Source: Sphingomonas sp. GM_Shp_1 (GTDB lineage Bacteria > Pseudomonadota > Alphaproteobacteria > Sphingomonadales > Sphingomonadaceae). From it: DNA of 64,000 nt. Location: assembly GCF_026540895.1 (NCBI RefSeq), contig NZ_JALNUR010000004.1:62001-126000 (forward strand). The letters run 5' to 3'. A program made the translations under genes and the position numbers. Under the pieces are notes generated by a model, which was given only the letters and a program-made list of their open reading frames with translations, did not search any database and was not told where the DNA came from. Numbering within the stretch: position 1 is the stretch's first letter; each line of letters opens with the position of its first letter. Below are positions 16,787 through 26,261 of this stretch, in pieces.

Positions 16787-17313
16787 CGCAGCAGGGTCAG
16801 CCGCGCCTTGCCATGGACGCGTGAGGCATCGACGGTGAAGCCCGCGACCTCGATTTCCTCCTGCTTGGCGGTCTCGATGCTGACCCAGGTGCCCACGCCG
16901 ACCCAACCGAGCCGCGCCAGCTTGTCGAGCGCCACGCTGCCCGCGCCGGTGCCATAGGGCGGGTCCATCAGGATCAGGTCGAGCGGCTGGCGCGCGGGGC
17001 CCAGCGCCATGACGGAGGCGGCGCGAACGTCGCCCTTGGCGCCCAGCTTGTCGAGATTGGCGCGGAGGGCATCCAGCGCGCCGCGATCCTGCTCGACGAA
17101 CAGGCACGAACCGGCCCCGCGCGACAGCGCCTCGATCCCCAGCGCGCCCGAGCCCGCGAAGAAATCGCCGACCGCCAGCCCATCGAAATCACCCAGCCGC
17201 GCGGTCAGCATGGAGAATAGCGCTTCCCGCGTCCGATCGGCGGTCGGTCGGGTCACGTCGCCCTTGGGTGCGACCAGCGGGCGGCCCCGCCACTGTCCGG
17301 CAATGACCCGCAT
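16777..17313 (-). CDS. rsmD: 16S rRNA (guanine(966)-N(2))-methyltransferase RsmD
   Basis: 178 residues, normal RsmD length. Motifs: MRVIAGQWRGRPL at the N-terminus, RPTADRTREALFSML, the SAM-binding GDFFAGSGALGIEALSRGA, and the catalytic DPPY (LILMDPPYGTG, the RsmD version of the N/DPPY motif). It methylates G966 of 16S rRNA in the 30S assembly intermediate. Its ATG overlaps the rluB stop (TGATG), so the two rRNA-modifying enzymes are translationally coupled. Confidence 0.95.
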   Translation of the reverse strand: MRVIAGQWRGRPLVAPKGDVTRPTADRTREALFSMLTARLGDFDGLAVGDFFAGSGALGIEALSRGAGSCLFVEQDRGALDALRANLDKLGAKGDVRAASVMALGPARQPLDLILMDPPYGTGAGSVALDKLARLGWVGVGTWVSIETAKQEEIEVAGFTVDASRVHGKARLTLLRQA

Positions 17314-18737
17314 CAGCGACCTCCTCGCGGACGACCGCCGGGGCCGCCGGTCGGTCGGTTGTTGCTCCGCCCGTCACGCGCGGGGCGACCCGGCCGCGCC
17401 GAAGGGGACGCGCCGCCGCGATCCGGCCGATCGCCCCGCTCCGGGCGCTGGTCGGTCGTACGCTTGGCGAAGGGCTTGCCCCGGTCGCCACCGGCGGGAC
17501 GCCCGGCTGGACGCTCCCCGCCGCGCTCATTGGCCGTGAACCGGTCCTGCCGCGGGGATGGCGGTCCCTTGCCGCGCACAGGACGCTCGCCGCGCTGCGG
17601 GCGGTCGTCGGAGGGGCGGGTGGCGAAAGGCTTGCCGCGCTCGCCACCACGGTCATTGGGCGTGAACCGCTCTTGCCGCGCCGACGGCGATCCGGTGCCG
17701 CGCGCTGGCCGCTCGCCTCGCTCTTCACGAACCCCGGCTCCCCGGTTGACGAAAGGCTTGCCCCGATCTCCTTGGGCGGGCCGCCCGGTCGGACGCTCAC
17801 CACGGCGTTCCTTGGGGGCAAACCGGCTGTCACGGGTGGAAGGGGTTCCGGCGGCACGCACGGGACGCTCTCCGGGCGCGCTTGCGGGCCGAGGCGTTCG
17901 ATCCCGGCGCTCCGTATCATCACGCTCCGGGCGCGCGCGCGGCGGGGCCGTCCGGCTCGGCGGCGCTCGAAAACCGGCGCGCGGCGTGGGACGAACGGCA
18001 TCGGCGGGAATGCCGCCCTCCAGCGTCCTGCGAAACTCGACGATCGCCGATCCCTTCACCTCGCCAATCTCACCAACCGGCAAGTCTTCAAGGACGAAGG
18101 GGCCATAACGCAGACGGATCAACCGGCTGACCTGCAGGCCCAGATGTTCGAGGACGCGGCGGACTTCGCGGTTCTTGCCCTCGCGCAGCGTCATCTCGAT
18201 CCAGACATTGGCGCCCGTCCGCCGCTCCAGATTGGCGTCGATCTGGCCATAGCGGATGCCGTCGATCTCGATGCCGTGGATCAGCTCCTCAAGCTGCGCC
18301 TGGCTCACCTCGCCATAGGCGCGGGCGCGATAGGTTCGCTCGACGCCGGTCGCGGGCAGTTCCAACTGGCGCTTGAACCCGCCGTCGGTGGTCAGCAGCA
18401 GCAACCCTTCGGTGTTCACGTCCAGCCGTCCGACGGGCACCAGCCGGGGCAATCCTGCGGGAAGCCGGTCATAGATGGTCGGCCGCCCCATCGGGTCGCG
18501 TTCGGTCACGAGAAGCCCGGTCGGCTTGTTGAACAGGAACAGCCGGGTCGGCTCCGGTGCGGCGACGGGATCGCCGTCCACCGTGACGCCGTCGAGCGAG
18601 GAGAGCAGGGTCGCTGGCGTGTCGATGACCGTGCCGTTCAGGGCGATCCGCCCCTCGGCGATCATCCGCTCGACCTCTCGACGCGATGCGACACCGGCCC
18701 GGGCCAGCAGCTTGGCGATACGTTGATCTGATGTCAT
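17313..18737 (-). CDS. rluB: rRNA pseudouridine synthase (RluB/RsuA family) with long Arg/Gly/Pro-rich tail
   Basis: 474 residues. An S4 RNA-binding domain at 1-60 (QRIAKLLARAGVASRREVERMI) is followed by the RluB catalytic domain with GRLDVNTEGLLLLTTDG; D106 is the catalytic aspartate. KNREVRRVLEHLGL near 188-200 is the conserved RsuA-family C-terminal motif. From about residue 241 to the end is a 230-residue basic disordered tail of repeated RGxG, GERP and RGKPF modules. Family members elsewhere often have a shorter tail. It forms pseudouridine in 23S rRNA; RluB acts at U2605 in E. coli. It is coupled to rsmD. An ATG 49 codons upstream gives a reading frame without family sequence, so the start at MTSDQR is used. 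Confidence 0.9.
   Translation of the reverse strand: MTSDQRIAKLLARAGVASRREVERMIAEGRIALNGTVIDTPATLLSSLDGVTVDGDPVAAPEPTRLFLFNKPTGLLVTERDPMGRPTIYDRLPAGLPRLVPVGRLDVNTEGLLLLTTDGGFKRQLELPATGVERTYRARAYGEVSQAQLEELIHGIEIDGIRYGQIDANLERRTGANVWIEMTLREGKNREVRRVLEHLGLQVSRLIRLRYGPFVLEDLPVGEIGEVKGSAIVEFRRTLEGGIPADAVRPTPRAGFRAPPSRTAPPRARPERDDTERRDRTPRPASAPGERPVRAAGTPSTRDSRFAPKERRGERPTGRPAQGDRGKPFVNRGAGVREERGERPARGTGSPSARQERFTPNDRGGERGKPFATRPSDDRPQRGERPVRGKGPPSPRQDRFTANERGGERPAGRPAGGDRGKPFAKRTTDQRPERGDRPDRGGASPSARPGRPARDGRSNNRPTGGPGGRPRGGR
17460..17870 (-). repeat. In-frame repeats encoding the RluB C-terminal tail
   Basis: The tail consists of three similar units of about 34-45 residues. Each begins GERPxRxxGxPS, continues with an RFxPN-type segment and RGGER or RRGER, and ends RGKPFxxR. 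The second unit lacks the central GRPAxGD piece. The DNA is correspondingly repetitive; GGCTTGCCGCG or GGCTTGCCCCG recurs at about 17473, 17631 and 17755. This looks like tandem expansion within the gene. Confidence 0.65.
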
Positions 18738-18846
18738 GATCGACGCTGATACATAGGGTATGGGCCAAAGGAAATTAATTGCGTCGTTTCGGCTGGACAA
18801 AGCGTTACGGCGAGGAGTGGGGCAAGAAAGACGGGCCGATAGAGGG

Positions 18847-19278
18847 ATGAAATTCTTCGGGCGAAAAAAGCGGCAGCTGGTCAAGCTGCTCGTGGTCGAG
18901 GACGAACCGCTGGTCGCGTTCGATACCGAGCATGTGCTGGTCGATGCCGATTATGAGATCGTCGCCACAGTCGATCAGGTCAGCAAGGCCGTCACCCTGA
19001 TCGAGGGGGGCGCCGCCATCGACCTGGTGCTCGCGGATGTCCGGCTGGCGGACGGCAGCGGTGTCGACGTCGCCAGAGCGGCACACGCCCGTGACATCCC
19101 CGTCCTCTTCCTCACCGGCACGCCACCCGACGGGGTGGAAGATTTGGCCGAGGGCATCCTGATGAAGCCCTATGGCTCGCGCGAACTGCTCGGCGCCATC
19201 GCTGCGATCGAGGAGCGGCGGACCGGCAAATCGCCCGGCCGTCTGCCCGCCGGATTTCGCCTGTTCGCCCGCGCCTGA
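18847..19278 (+). CDS. Single-domain response regulator (CheY-like)
   Basis: 143 residues. A short basic N-terminus (MKFFGRKKRQLVK) precedes a complete receiver domain. It has acidic residues in VVEDEP, the phospho-acceptor D64 in VLADVRL, T in FLTGTPP and K in LMKPYGS. No output domain follows; the tail RRTGKSPGRLPAGFRLFARA is short and basic. Single-domain regulators act by protein contact or as phosphate sinks. No kinase is adjacent, so the partner is unknown. It is divergent from rluB across about 110 bases. Confidence 0.85.
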   Translation: MKFFGRKKRQLVKLLVVEDEPLVAFDTEHVLVDADYEIVATVDQVSKAVTLIEGGAAIDLVLADVRLADGSGVDVARAAHARDIPVLFLTGTPPDGVEDLAEGILMKPYGSRELLGAIAAIEERRTGKSPGRLPAGFRLFARA

Positions 19279-19350
19279 TCGACGCCCCGTTGCCGGGCGC
19301 GACCAAGCCCTCTACGGTCCGCGCTTTGTGATAGGGCGGATCGGTTTCAT

Positions 19351-20679
19351 ATGGCAAGTGCGCGGTGGCTGGATGGAGTACGGCCCTATGTCGAGGCGGC
19401 CCCGCTGGCCTCTCTGGCGCTGGGCATATCCTCCGCCTTCCCGCTGACGATGATCAACGCGACCCTGTCGAGCCGACTGGCGGAGGCGGGGATCGAAAAG
19501 AAGAGCGTCACGGCCTTCGCGCTCGTCATCCTCGCCTATAACTTCAAATTCCTCTGGGCCTGGATCGTGGAGGGGGTGAAGATCCCCGTTCTTCACCGGC
19601 TCGGCCAGCGGGTATCCTGGCTGCTGGTGGTCGCTGGCCTGGTATGTCTGGCGGCGGTCGGGCTGGGGTTGACCGACCCGCGCGTGTCCCTGGCGCAAAC
19701 CGCGATGGCGGCGATCGCGCTGGGGGTTGCGGGCGCGACCTTCGACATCGTCATAGACGCCTATCGGATCGAGCTTCTCGAACCGCGCCAATTGGGCGTG
19801 GGCGCGGGCATGGGCCAATATGGCTGGCGGATCGGTTCGGCGCTGGTCGCGTCACTGTCGCTGGTCGTGGCGACGCGCGCGGGATGGAGCGTGGCCTATC
19901 TGGTAAGCTGCGCCTTCGCACTACCCGCCGTCCTGACCGCCCTGTTGATGGGCGAGCCCGCGCGGCATAGCGAAATCACCGCGAAGCGCCCGACCGAAGG
20001 CATCGTGCGCGCCGTCGTCGGGCCCTTTGCCGAGTTCTTCCGCCGACAGGGCGCGGCGATCATCCTGGCCTTCATCTTGGTCCACAAGATCGGCGATACG
20101 CTTGCCAATCTCACCTTCCGATTGCTGTTCAACGATCTGGGATTCAGCAAGGACGAGATCGCGCTTTACGATGTCGGCGTCGGCTTCTGGGCCTTGCTGG
20201 TCGGCGTGTTCGTCGGCGGTCTGCTCTATGCGCGACTGGGCATGAAGCGGTCGGTGCTGATCAGTCTGGTCCTGATGGCGGTGTCGAACCTGTCCTTTGC
20301 GGGGCTCGCCGCGCTAGGCCATTCCAACTGGGGCATGGCGGGCGCGATCGGGTTCGAGAATTTCTCCAGCGGCATCGGCGGCGTGACCGTGGTCGCCTAT
20401 TTCTCCGCGCTGACCGACCTGCGCTTCACCGCCGCGCAATATGCGCTGATCTCGGCGGCGGCGAGCATCGTGGGGCGGATACTCAGCGGGACGACGGCAG
20501 GGGCGCTGGTCGAGCGGTTCGGCTATGTCGATTTCTACCTGCTGACCACCGTTGTCGCGGTGCCGGGCGTCGTCCTGTTCTGGTGGATGGCCCGCTCCGG
20601 ATTGATCGACCGTTCGATCGGCAGCGCGGGCGTCGAGGGGGAAGGCGACGCCCGTCGCGGGGAGCCGGTCAGAAGCTGA
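19351..20679 (+). CDS. AmpG-like muropeptide permease / PAT-family MFS transporter
   Basis: 442 residues with about 12-14 helices. The N-terminal stretch (LGISSAFPLTMINATLSSRLAEAGI) and YNFKFLWAWIVEGVKIP resemble AmpG and PAT transporters, which import anhydro-muropeptides for peptidoglycan recycling. GATFDIVIDAYRIELLEP, containing the DIVxDAxR motif, is the other AmpG hallmark. It is alone in its operon and converges on the next small gene with an 11-base overlap. AmpG by sequence style is fairly sure; the substrate is not. Confidence 0.85.
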   Translation: MASARWLDGVRPYVEAAPLASLALGISSAFPLTMINATLSSRLAEAGIEKKSVTAFALVILAYNFKFLWAWIVEGVKIPVLHRLGQRVSWLLVVAGLVCLAAVGLGLTDPRVSLAQTAMAAIALGVAGATFDIVIDAYRIELLEPRQLGVGAGMGQYGWRIGSALVASLSLVVATRAGWSVAYLVSCAFALPAVLTALLMGEPARHSEITAKRPTEGIVRAVVGPFAEFFRRQGAAIILAFILVHKIGDTLANLTFRLLFNDLGFSKDEIALYDVGVGFWALLVGVFVGGLLYARLGMKRSVLISLVLMAVSNLSFAGLAALGHSNWGMAGAIGFENFSSGIGGVTVVAYFSALTDLRFTAAQYALISAAASIVGRILSGTTAGALVERFGYVDFYLLTTVVAVPGVVLFWWMARSGLIDRSIGSAGVEGEGDARRGEPVRS

Positions 20680-21097
20680 TCGGCCGCCCCTCGTCGGCAA
20701 AGGCCGCGCTGACCGCCGCCGCGCTCGCCAGCACGCCGTCGACCCGCCGGACGCCGAGCAGGTCGGTCATCAGGAAGCGGGCCTTTTCCGGCGCGGTTTC
20801 CATCTGCGCCAGGATGGTGATCAGCGCCGCCTCCGCCGCCGTCATCCGCGCGCAGCAGCACGGTGCGATCGCGATCTGGCCCGTGGCATGCGCCGCTAGG
20901 TCGGCCATCAGCGTCCGCATTAGGAGCAGCGGTCGCCGGAAATCCTGTCCGAACACGGTGAACAGAGTATGCGCGGCCCGCGCATCGGAGAGCCCATGCG
21001 CGCCCATCCTGCGGACCGCGAACAGCGCGATCCGCGCATAGGGGCAGGCCGGAAGCATATGGGGAAGCGTGGTGGCAAGGGTGGTGGTTTCGGCCAT
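20669..21097 (-). CDS. Small uncharacterised protein, possibly DUF6628 family, behind a Fur-box-like site
   Basis: 142 residues from the chosen ATG, which has GGAG about 10 bases upstream; an ATG at 21127 would add ten residues but has no ribosome site. No signal peptide. The protein has Ala-rich helices (MLPACPYARIALFAVRRMGAHGLSDARAAHTLF) and an unusual triple cysteine (APCCCARM) in the middle. I recall sphingomonad proteins of this type labelled DUF6628, but that is memory rather than a search. A 19-base Fur-like dyad sits directly upstream, suggesting iron control. It is followed convergently by the AmpG-like gene. Confidence 0.6.
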   Translation of the reverse strand: MAETTTLATTLPHMLPACPYARIALFAVRRMGAHGLSDARAAHTLFTVFGQDFRRPLLLMRTLMADLAAHATGQIAIAPCCCARMTAAEAALITILAQMETAPEKARFLMTDLLGVRRVDGVLASAAAVSAAFADEGRPISF

Positions 21098-21138
21098 CGG
21101 CTGGGACTCCGTGATTACGAGACCCATGCTAATTGCTC

Positions 21139-21157
21139 GCTATTGATAGTCAATCGC
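21139..21157. promoter_or_regulatory. Fur-box-like 19-base dyad
   Basis: GCTATTGATAGTCAATCGC is a dyad (GC-N-ATTGA-TAG-TCAAT-N-GC) matching the classical 19-base Fur box GATAATGATAATCATTATC at 13 of 19 positions. It lies 42-60 bases before the ATG at 21097, in the promoter region of the small Cys-containing gene. An iron-responsive operator is the likeliest reading. Confidence 0.5.
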
Positions 21158-21190
21158 AAATACGATGATTGGTGACGATCGTTCGTCGCA

Positions 21191-22510
21191 TCAATCCGGC
21201 ACCTCGTCGTTCAGGGCAAGGACCTGTCCGGCAAGGTATAGCGAACCCGCGATCAACACACGGACAGGCCGGCTGAAACGATCGGCGATGATCGCCAGCG
21301 CCTCCCTCGGATCGCCAGCCGCGATGGCGTCGATCCCCATCGCACGAGCCTGTGCGGCGAGATCTTCCGGCGCGTGGGTGGCGTGATCGGGGACGGGGAC
21401 GGTCACGACAACATCCACCATCGCGCCGAGCTTCTGGAGAACCGGCCCGGCTTCCTTGTTCGCGAGCATGCCCAATACCAGCGCGCTGGGGCCCTGCGAT
21501 CGCCAGCCCGTCATCGCGCGGGCCACCGGTGTCGCCGCCGAGGGATTATGCGCGCCGTCGAGCCAACATTCGCTGCCCTCCGGCAGATGGGCGGTGAGCG
21601 GGCCGGGGCGCAGCTTCTGCATCCGGGCGGGCCAGCGCGCATGCGTCGCGGCGGTTCGCAAGGCGTCTTCGGGGACGGACACCGCCTGCTGATGCCGGAT
21701 CATCGCCACCGCCAAAGCGAGATTCCGAGATTGGTGGCCGCCGGTCAGTGCGGGACGCGGCAATGCCAGCTCGGAGCGCCCGTCACGATACTCGACCGAT
21801 CGGCCGCGTGTCTGGCTGAACCAGTCACGACCCCGCGCGACCACCCGCGCCCCCGCGCTCGCCGCCACCATCGCGATCGCCTCCTGCAAGGCGCGGGGAT
21901 AATCCATCGTGACGAGTGGCGTGCCTGGCTTCGCGATCCCAGCCTTTTCCCGTGCGATGCCGGTCAGGCTCCGCCCCAGAAATGCCTCGTGATCGACACC
22001 AAGCGCGGCGATACCGCAGACGGCGGGCGGGGGTAGCACGTTGGTCGCGTCCAGACGTCCCCCCAATCCCACCTCGATGATCGCCGCCGCGGCCGGCGTG
22101 CGCGCGAAGGACAGGAAGGCCGCCGCCGTGGTTACCTCGAAGAAACTGGCGCCGATTCCTTCCGCATGACCCAGTACCTCCTCCAGAATGGCGGCAAGCG
22201 CGTCATCGCCGATCAGCGCGCCGTTGATGCGGATACGCTCATTGAAGCGGACGAGGTGCGGGCTGGAATAGACATGGACGGTCTGCCCCGACGCTTCGAT
22301 TGCCGCGCGCAGAAAGGCGCAGGTCGATCCTTTGCCATTGGTCCCGGCGACGTGGAACACCGGGGGCAGATGATGATGCGGGTCGCCGAGCCGGGCGAGC
22401 AATGTCGTGATCCGATCCAGCCCCAATATGTCCGCGCCTGGCGACAGCGACCATAAGCGATCGAGTTGCGCCTGGACGGCGGGGTGGTCGGAACGGGCAT
22501 GGTCGGGCAT
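21191..22510 (-). CDS. folC: Dihydrofolate synthase / folylpolyglutamate synthase
   Basis: 439 residues. Mur-ligase fold: P-loop HVAGTNGKGSTCAFL near residue 55, SPHLVRFNERIRING, TTAAAFLSFA, EVGLGGRLDATN, and the C-terminal DGAHNPSAATPVA. It adds glutamate to dihydropteroate and folates using ATP. It ends the trp-accD-folC run, 84 bases after accD. The ATG at 22510 is used; a TTG at 22528 is an alternative. Folate, tryptophan and fatty-acid genes on one transcript is a common alphaproteobacterial arrangement. Confidence 0.94.
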   Translation of the reverse strand: MPDHARSDHPAVQAQLDRLWSLSPGADILGLDRITTLLARLGDPHHHLPPVFHVAGTNGKGSTCAFLRAAIEASGQTVHVYSSPHLVRFNERIRINGALIGDDALAAILEEVLGHAEGIGASFFEVTTAAAFLSFARTPAAAAIIEVGLGGRLDATNVLPPPAVCGIAALGVDHEAFLGRSLTGIAREKAGIAKPGTPLVTMDYPRALQEAIAMVAASAGARVVARGRDWFSQTRGRSVEYRDGRSELALPRPALTGGHQSRNLALAVAMIRHQQAVSVPEDALRTAATHARWPARMQKLRPGPLTAHLPEGSECWLDGAHNPSAATPVARAMTGWRSQGPSALVLGMLANKEAGPVLQKLGAMVDVVVTVPVPDHATHAPEDLAAQARAMGIDAIAAGDPREALAIIADRFSRPVRVLIAGSLYLAGQVLALNDEVPD

Positions 22511-22594
22511 CGGCCGGTCTCTTGGCAAATGATATGCAAAGAGGCGGACCTCCCGGCCCGCCCCTTAAAGCTGTATGCGATGAAAAGCGACGGA

Positions 22595-23449
22595 TCAGGC
22601 CGCCTGGCGCGACGCCGTCAGATAGCCGATGACCGTCGCCAGACGCTCGCGCAGATCGCGGCGATGGACGACCATGTCGAGCATCCCGTGGTCGAGATAA
22701 TATTCCGAGGTCTGGAAATCGTCAGGCAGCTTTTCGCGAATCGTGTTCTCGATCACCCGGCGACCGGTGAAAGCCAAAGTCGCCTTGGGCTCGGCGATCT
22801 GCACATCGCCCAGCATCGCATAGGCCGCCATCACGCCGCCCGAGGTCGGGTCGGTCAGGACGACGATATAGGGCAGGTCGGCATCGTGCAGCATCTGGAT
22901 CGCGACCGTGGTGCGCGGCATTTGCATCAGGCTGAGAATGCCTTCCTGCATGCGCGCGCCGCCCGAGGCGGTGAAGATGACATAGGGGCATTGGTCGGCG
23001 ATCGCCGCCTCGACGCCGCGCACGAATGCCTCGCCGACCGCCAGGCCCATCGATCCGCCCATGAAGGCGAAGTCCTGGACCCCGACCACGACCTTGTGGC
23101 CCAGGATCGTGCCGCGCGCGTTGATCAGCGCGTCCGTCTCGGCGGCGCTGACGCGCGCGGCCTTCAGACGATCGGCATAGCGCTTCGAGTCGCGGAACTT
23201 GAGCGGGTCCTCCGGCACCTTGGCGGCGGGCAGTTCGCTGCAACTGCCTTCGTCCAGCAGATGGCGGAAACGCACCTTGGGCCCGATGCGATCATGATGG
23301 TCGCACTTCGGGCAGACGTTCAGATTGTCTTCCAACTCCTTGGTGAAGACCATCTGCCCGCATCCCTTGCACTTGTGCCAGAGATTGTCGGGCGTCTCCT
23401 TCTTGACGACGAAGGGGATGACGTTGCGGACGCTGTTGAGCCAGCTCAT
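22595..23449 (-). CDS. accD: Acetyl-CoA carboxylase, carboxyltransferase beta subunit
   Basis: 284 residues. An N-terminal four-cysteine zinc ribbon (WHKCKGCGQMVF and NVCPKCDHH) is followed by the crotonase-like carboxyltransferase domain (TASGGARMQEGILSLMQM, PTSGGVMAAYAMLGDVQIAEP, GFTGRRVIENT). It transfers carboxyl from biotin to acetyl-CoA as a heterotetramer with AccA in the first step of fatty-acid synthesis. It overlaps trpA by 4 bases, implying coupling. Confidence 0.97.
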   Translation of the reverse strand: MSWLNSVRNVIPFVVKKETPDNLWHKCKGCGQMVFTKELEDNLNVCPKCDHHDRIGPKVRFRHLLDEGSCSELPAAKVPEDPLKFRDSKRYADRLKAARVSAAETDALINARGTILGHKVVVGVQDFAFMGGSMGLAVGEAFVRGVEAAIADQCPYVIFTASGGARMQEGILSLMQMPRTTVAIQMLHDADLPYIVVLTDPTSGGVMAAYAMLGDVQIAEPKATLAFTGRRVIENTIREKLPDDFQTSEYYLDHGMLDMVVHRRDLRERLATVIGYLTASRQAA

Positions 23450-24258
23450 GCGAGTTCCTTGCGCGCGTCGGCCAGTGCCGACGACAGAGTTTCAATATAG
23501 GCGCGGACCGGCGCGGGCGCAGCGGCACCATGCTCGCCGACCAGATCGACGATCGCCGAGCCGACCACGACGCCGTCGGCCACGCGACCGATCGCCGCCG
23601 CCTGTTCGGGGGTACGGACGCCGAAGCCGACCGCGACCGGCAGGTGCGTCGCCGCCTTCAACCGCGCGACGGCTTCCTCGATCGAGGATTGCGCGGCCTG
23701 TTGCTGCCCCGTGATCCCGGCTACCGAGACATAATAGAGGAAGCCGTCCGCGCCCGTCAAAATCGTCGGCAGGCGCGCGGCGTCGCTGGTCGGGGTGGCG
23801 AGGCGGATCGAGGCGACGCCCTCCGCGCGAAGAGCGACGCCCAGTGCATCGTCTTCCTCGGCGGGAACGTCGACGCAGATCACGCCGTCCACGCCCGCCT
23901 CCGCGGCGGCCCTGGCGAACCATTCGGGTCCGCGCACCGTCATCGGATTGGCATAGCCCATCAGGACCAGCGGCACCTCCGGGTGGCGCGCACGAAAGGC
24001 GGAGGCGATCGACAGCACGTCGGCGGTGCGGGTGCCCGCGCCCAGGCTGCGGATATTCGCCTTCTGGATGGCGGGGCCATCGGCCATCGGATCGGTGAAG
24101 GGCATGCCCAGCTCGATCACATCGGCGCCGCCTTCGACCAGCGCGTCGAGGATTGCGGCGGTATCGCCCGGTGTCGGGTCACCCGCCGTGACGAAGGTCA
24201 CCAGCGCGGCGCGGCCCGCCTGAGCGCAATGCGCGAAACGGTCGGCGATCCGGCTCAC
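23446..24258 (-). CDS. trpA: Tryptophan synthase alpha subunit
   Basis: 270 residues, a TIM barrel. The catalytic residues are visible: E49 in VIELGMPF and D60 in [22 protein letters not shown], the substrate-binding loop [12 protein letters not shown] and [10 protein letters not shown] are conserved. It cleaves indole-3-glycerol phosphate to indole and passes indole through the tunnel to TrpB. Overlap of 4 bases with trpB (ATGA) and with accD. Confidence 0.97.
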   Translation of the reverse strand: MSRIADRFAHCAQAGRAALVTFVTAGDPTPGDTAAILDALVEGGADVIELGMPFTDPMADGPAIQKANIRSLGAGTRTADVLSIASAFRARHPEVPLVLMGYANPMTVRGPEWFARAAAEAGVDGVICVDVPAEEDDALGVALRAEGVASIRLATPTSDAARLPTILTGADGFLYYVSVAGITGQQQAAQSSIEEAVARLKAATHLPVAVGFGVRTPEQAAAIGRVADGVVVGSAIVDLVGEHGAAAPAPVRAYIETLSSALADARKELA

Positions 24259-25487
24259 ATCTTCACTCCCATGGCGTCGGCGACGGTGAAGATGTCCTTG
24301 TCGCCCCGACCCGATATGTTGACGAGCGCGATCTGGTCGCGGTCCATAGTCGGCGCGCGCTTGATCAGGCCCGCCAGCGCGTGGCTGCTTTCGAGCGCCG
24401 GGATGATCCCCTCGATCTTGCAGCAGAGCTGGAACGCGTCCAGCGCCTCATTGTCGGTAATGCCTTCATAGACGACGCGACCGGTGTCGTTCAGCCAGCT
24501 ATGCTCGGGCCCGATGCCCGGATAGTCGAGGCCCGCCGAAATCGAATGCGCCTCGGTGATCTGACCGTCCTCGTCCTGCAACAGATAGGTCTTGTTGCCG
24601 TGCAGGATGCCGGGCTTGCCGCCGGTCAGGCTGGCGGCATGCTGGGTGGTGGCAAGGCCATGGCCCGCCGCCTCGATCCCCAGCATCGCAACGTCGGGAT
24701 CGTCGAGGAAGGGATGGAACAGCCCGATGGCGTTCGACCCACCGCCGACCGCCGCGACCAGCAGATCGGGCAGGCGCCCCTCCGCCTTCAGGATCTGCGC
24801 CCGCGACTCGGTGCCGATCACCGATTGGAAGTCGCGGACCATCTCCGGATAGGGATGCGGGCCCGCCGCCGTGCCGATGATGTAGAAGGTGTCGTGGACG
24901 TTCGCGACCCAGTCGCGCAACGCCTCGTTCATCGCGTCCTTCAGCGTCTGCGCGCCCGAAGTCACTGGGCGAACCTCCGCCCCCAGCAGCTTCATGCGGA
25001 ACACATTGGGTGCCTGGCGCTCGATATCGCGTGCGCCCATGAAGATGGTGCAGGGCAGGCCGAAGCGCGCTGCCACCGTCGCGGTCGCCACGCCATGCTG
25101 GCCTGCGCCCGTCTCGGCGATGATCCGCGTCTTGCCCATCCGCTTGGCGAGCAGGATCTGGCCGATGCAGTTGTTGATCTTGTGCGCGCCGGTGTGGTTC
25201 AGCTCCTCGCGCTTGAAATAGACCTTGGGGCCCTTGCCCTCGGGCGCGGTCTCGCGGAGCATCTCGGTCAGGCGCTCGGCGTAGTACATCGGGCTGGGAC
25301 GACCGACATAATGGGTCATCAGCCCGTCGAACTCGGCCTTGAAGGCCGGATCCACCTGAGCCGCGCGATATTCGCGCTCCAAGTCGAGGATCAGCGGCAT
25401 CAGCGTCTCGGCGACATAGCGGCCGCCGAATTCACCGAAATGGCCGCGCTCGTCGGGCTGGGCGCGGAAGGAGTTGGGGGCGTTCAT
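24255..25487 (-). CDS. trpB: Tryptophan synthase beta subunit
   Basis: 410 residues from the ATG with AAGGA 7 bases upstream; an upstream extension of 17 codons lacks family sequence. The PLP lysine is K103 in [26 protein letters not shown] and the phosphate-binding [10 protein letters not shown] are conserved. It condenses indole with serine to tryptophan. It follows trpF after 47 bases and overlaps trpA. Confidence 0.98.
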   Translation of the reverse strand: MNAPNSFRAQPDERGHFGEFGGRYVAETLMPLILDLEREYRAAQVDPAFKAEFDGLMTHYVGRPSPMYYAERLTEMLRETAPEGKGPKVYFKREELNHTGAHKINNCIGQILLAKRMGKTRIIAETGAGQHGVATATVAARFGLPCTIFMGARDIERQAPNVFRMKLLGAEVRPVTSGAQTLKDAMNEALRDWVANVHDTFYIIGTAAGPHPYPEMVRDFQSVIGTESRAQILKAEGRLPDLLVAAVGGGSNAIGLFHPFLDDPDVAMLGIEAAGHGLATTQHAASLTGGKPGILHGNKTYLLQDEDGQITEAHSISAGLDYPGIGPEHSWLNDTGRVVYEGITDNEALDAFQLCCKIEGIIPALESSHALAGLIKRAPTMDRDQIALVNISGRGDKDIFTVADAMGVKM

Positions 25488-25534
25488 CTCGTATTCCTTG
25501 GGCGTTGCCGGGGCGTGCCCTGCAAACGATCCTG

Positions 25535-26176
25535 TCACTGATTTGTCGCAACGGCTTTAAGGAACGCGGCGATCTTGTCCATATCCTTGACGCCCGGCGC
25601 GCTCTCAACGCCCGACGAGACATCGACCAGCGGCGCGCCCGTCCGGCGTATGGCTTCGGCGACGTTGCCCGCATCCAGCCCGCCCGACAAAGCCCAGCGC
25701 AGGGGGTGGTGAACCCCGTCGAGCAGCCTCCAGTCGAAGCGCAGCCCCATGCCGCCCGGCAGCGAGGCGTCGTCCGGGGTCTTGGCATCGTAGAGGATCA
25801 GGGTGGCGGCACCGGCATAGTCGCGGGCCTTGTCGACATCGGCGCGCTGCTTGATCGCGACGGCGGCCCAGACCTCCCGGTCGAACTTCGCGCGGATCGC
25901 GGCGACGCGGGCGGGCGCGGTGCGGTGGAGTTGGATCGCGCCCAGTATTCCGGCACGGACGGCGGCTTCGAGCAGTTGGTCGTCGGGATCGACGAAGACC
26001 CCGACGCGCTGGACATGATCGGGCACGCGCCCCGCCAGCCCGGCGGCGACGTCGAAGGTCAGATGCCGGGGCGATGCGGGAAAGAAGACGAAGCCGACAT
26101 GAGTGGCTCCGCCGCCCAACGCCGCGTCGAGGGTCGCGGTCGTCGTCAGTCCGCAGATCTTGGCAGTGGTCGGCAT
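25535..26176 (-). CDS. trpF: Phosphoribosylanthranilate isomerase
   Basis: 213 residues. Conserved [15 protein letters not shown] at the N-terminus, [36 protein letters not shown] and [15 protein letters not shown]. The cysteine in KICG and the aspartate in LILYDAK fit the acid/base pair. It isomerises phosphoribosylanthranilate to CdRP in tryptophan synthesis. The ATG at 26176 is preceded by GGGAAAACG. The upstream frame extends without family sequence. No leader peptide or attenuator was seen in the 85 bases before it. Confidence 0.95.
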   Translation of the reverse strand: MPTTAKICGLTTTATLDAALGGGATHVGFVFFPASPRHLTFDVAAGLAGRVPDHVQRVGVFVDPDDQLLEAAVRAGILGAIQLHRTAPARVAAIRAKFDREVWAAVAIKQRADVDKARDYAGAATLILYDAKTPDDASLPGGMGLRFDWRLLDGVHHPLRWALSGGLDAGNVAEAIRRTGAPLVDVSSGVESAPGVKDMDKIAAFLKAVATNQ

Positions 26177-26261
26177 GATCGTTTTCCCGAATGGGAGGAG
26201 TCGAGAAACGTCTTGAAGGCCGTTTGGAAACCGGCTCTTTCGCCTATTTCCTAACAAACGC

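Noticed and set aside
26177..26261. Tryptophan attenuator or leader peptide before trpF
   Set aside because: No short frame with tandem Trp codons and no competing hairpins were found.
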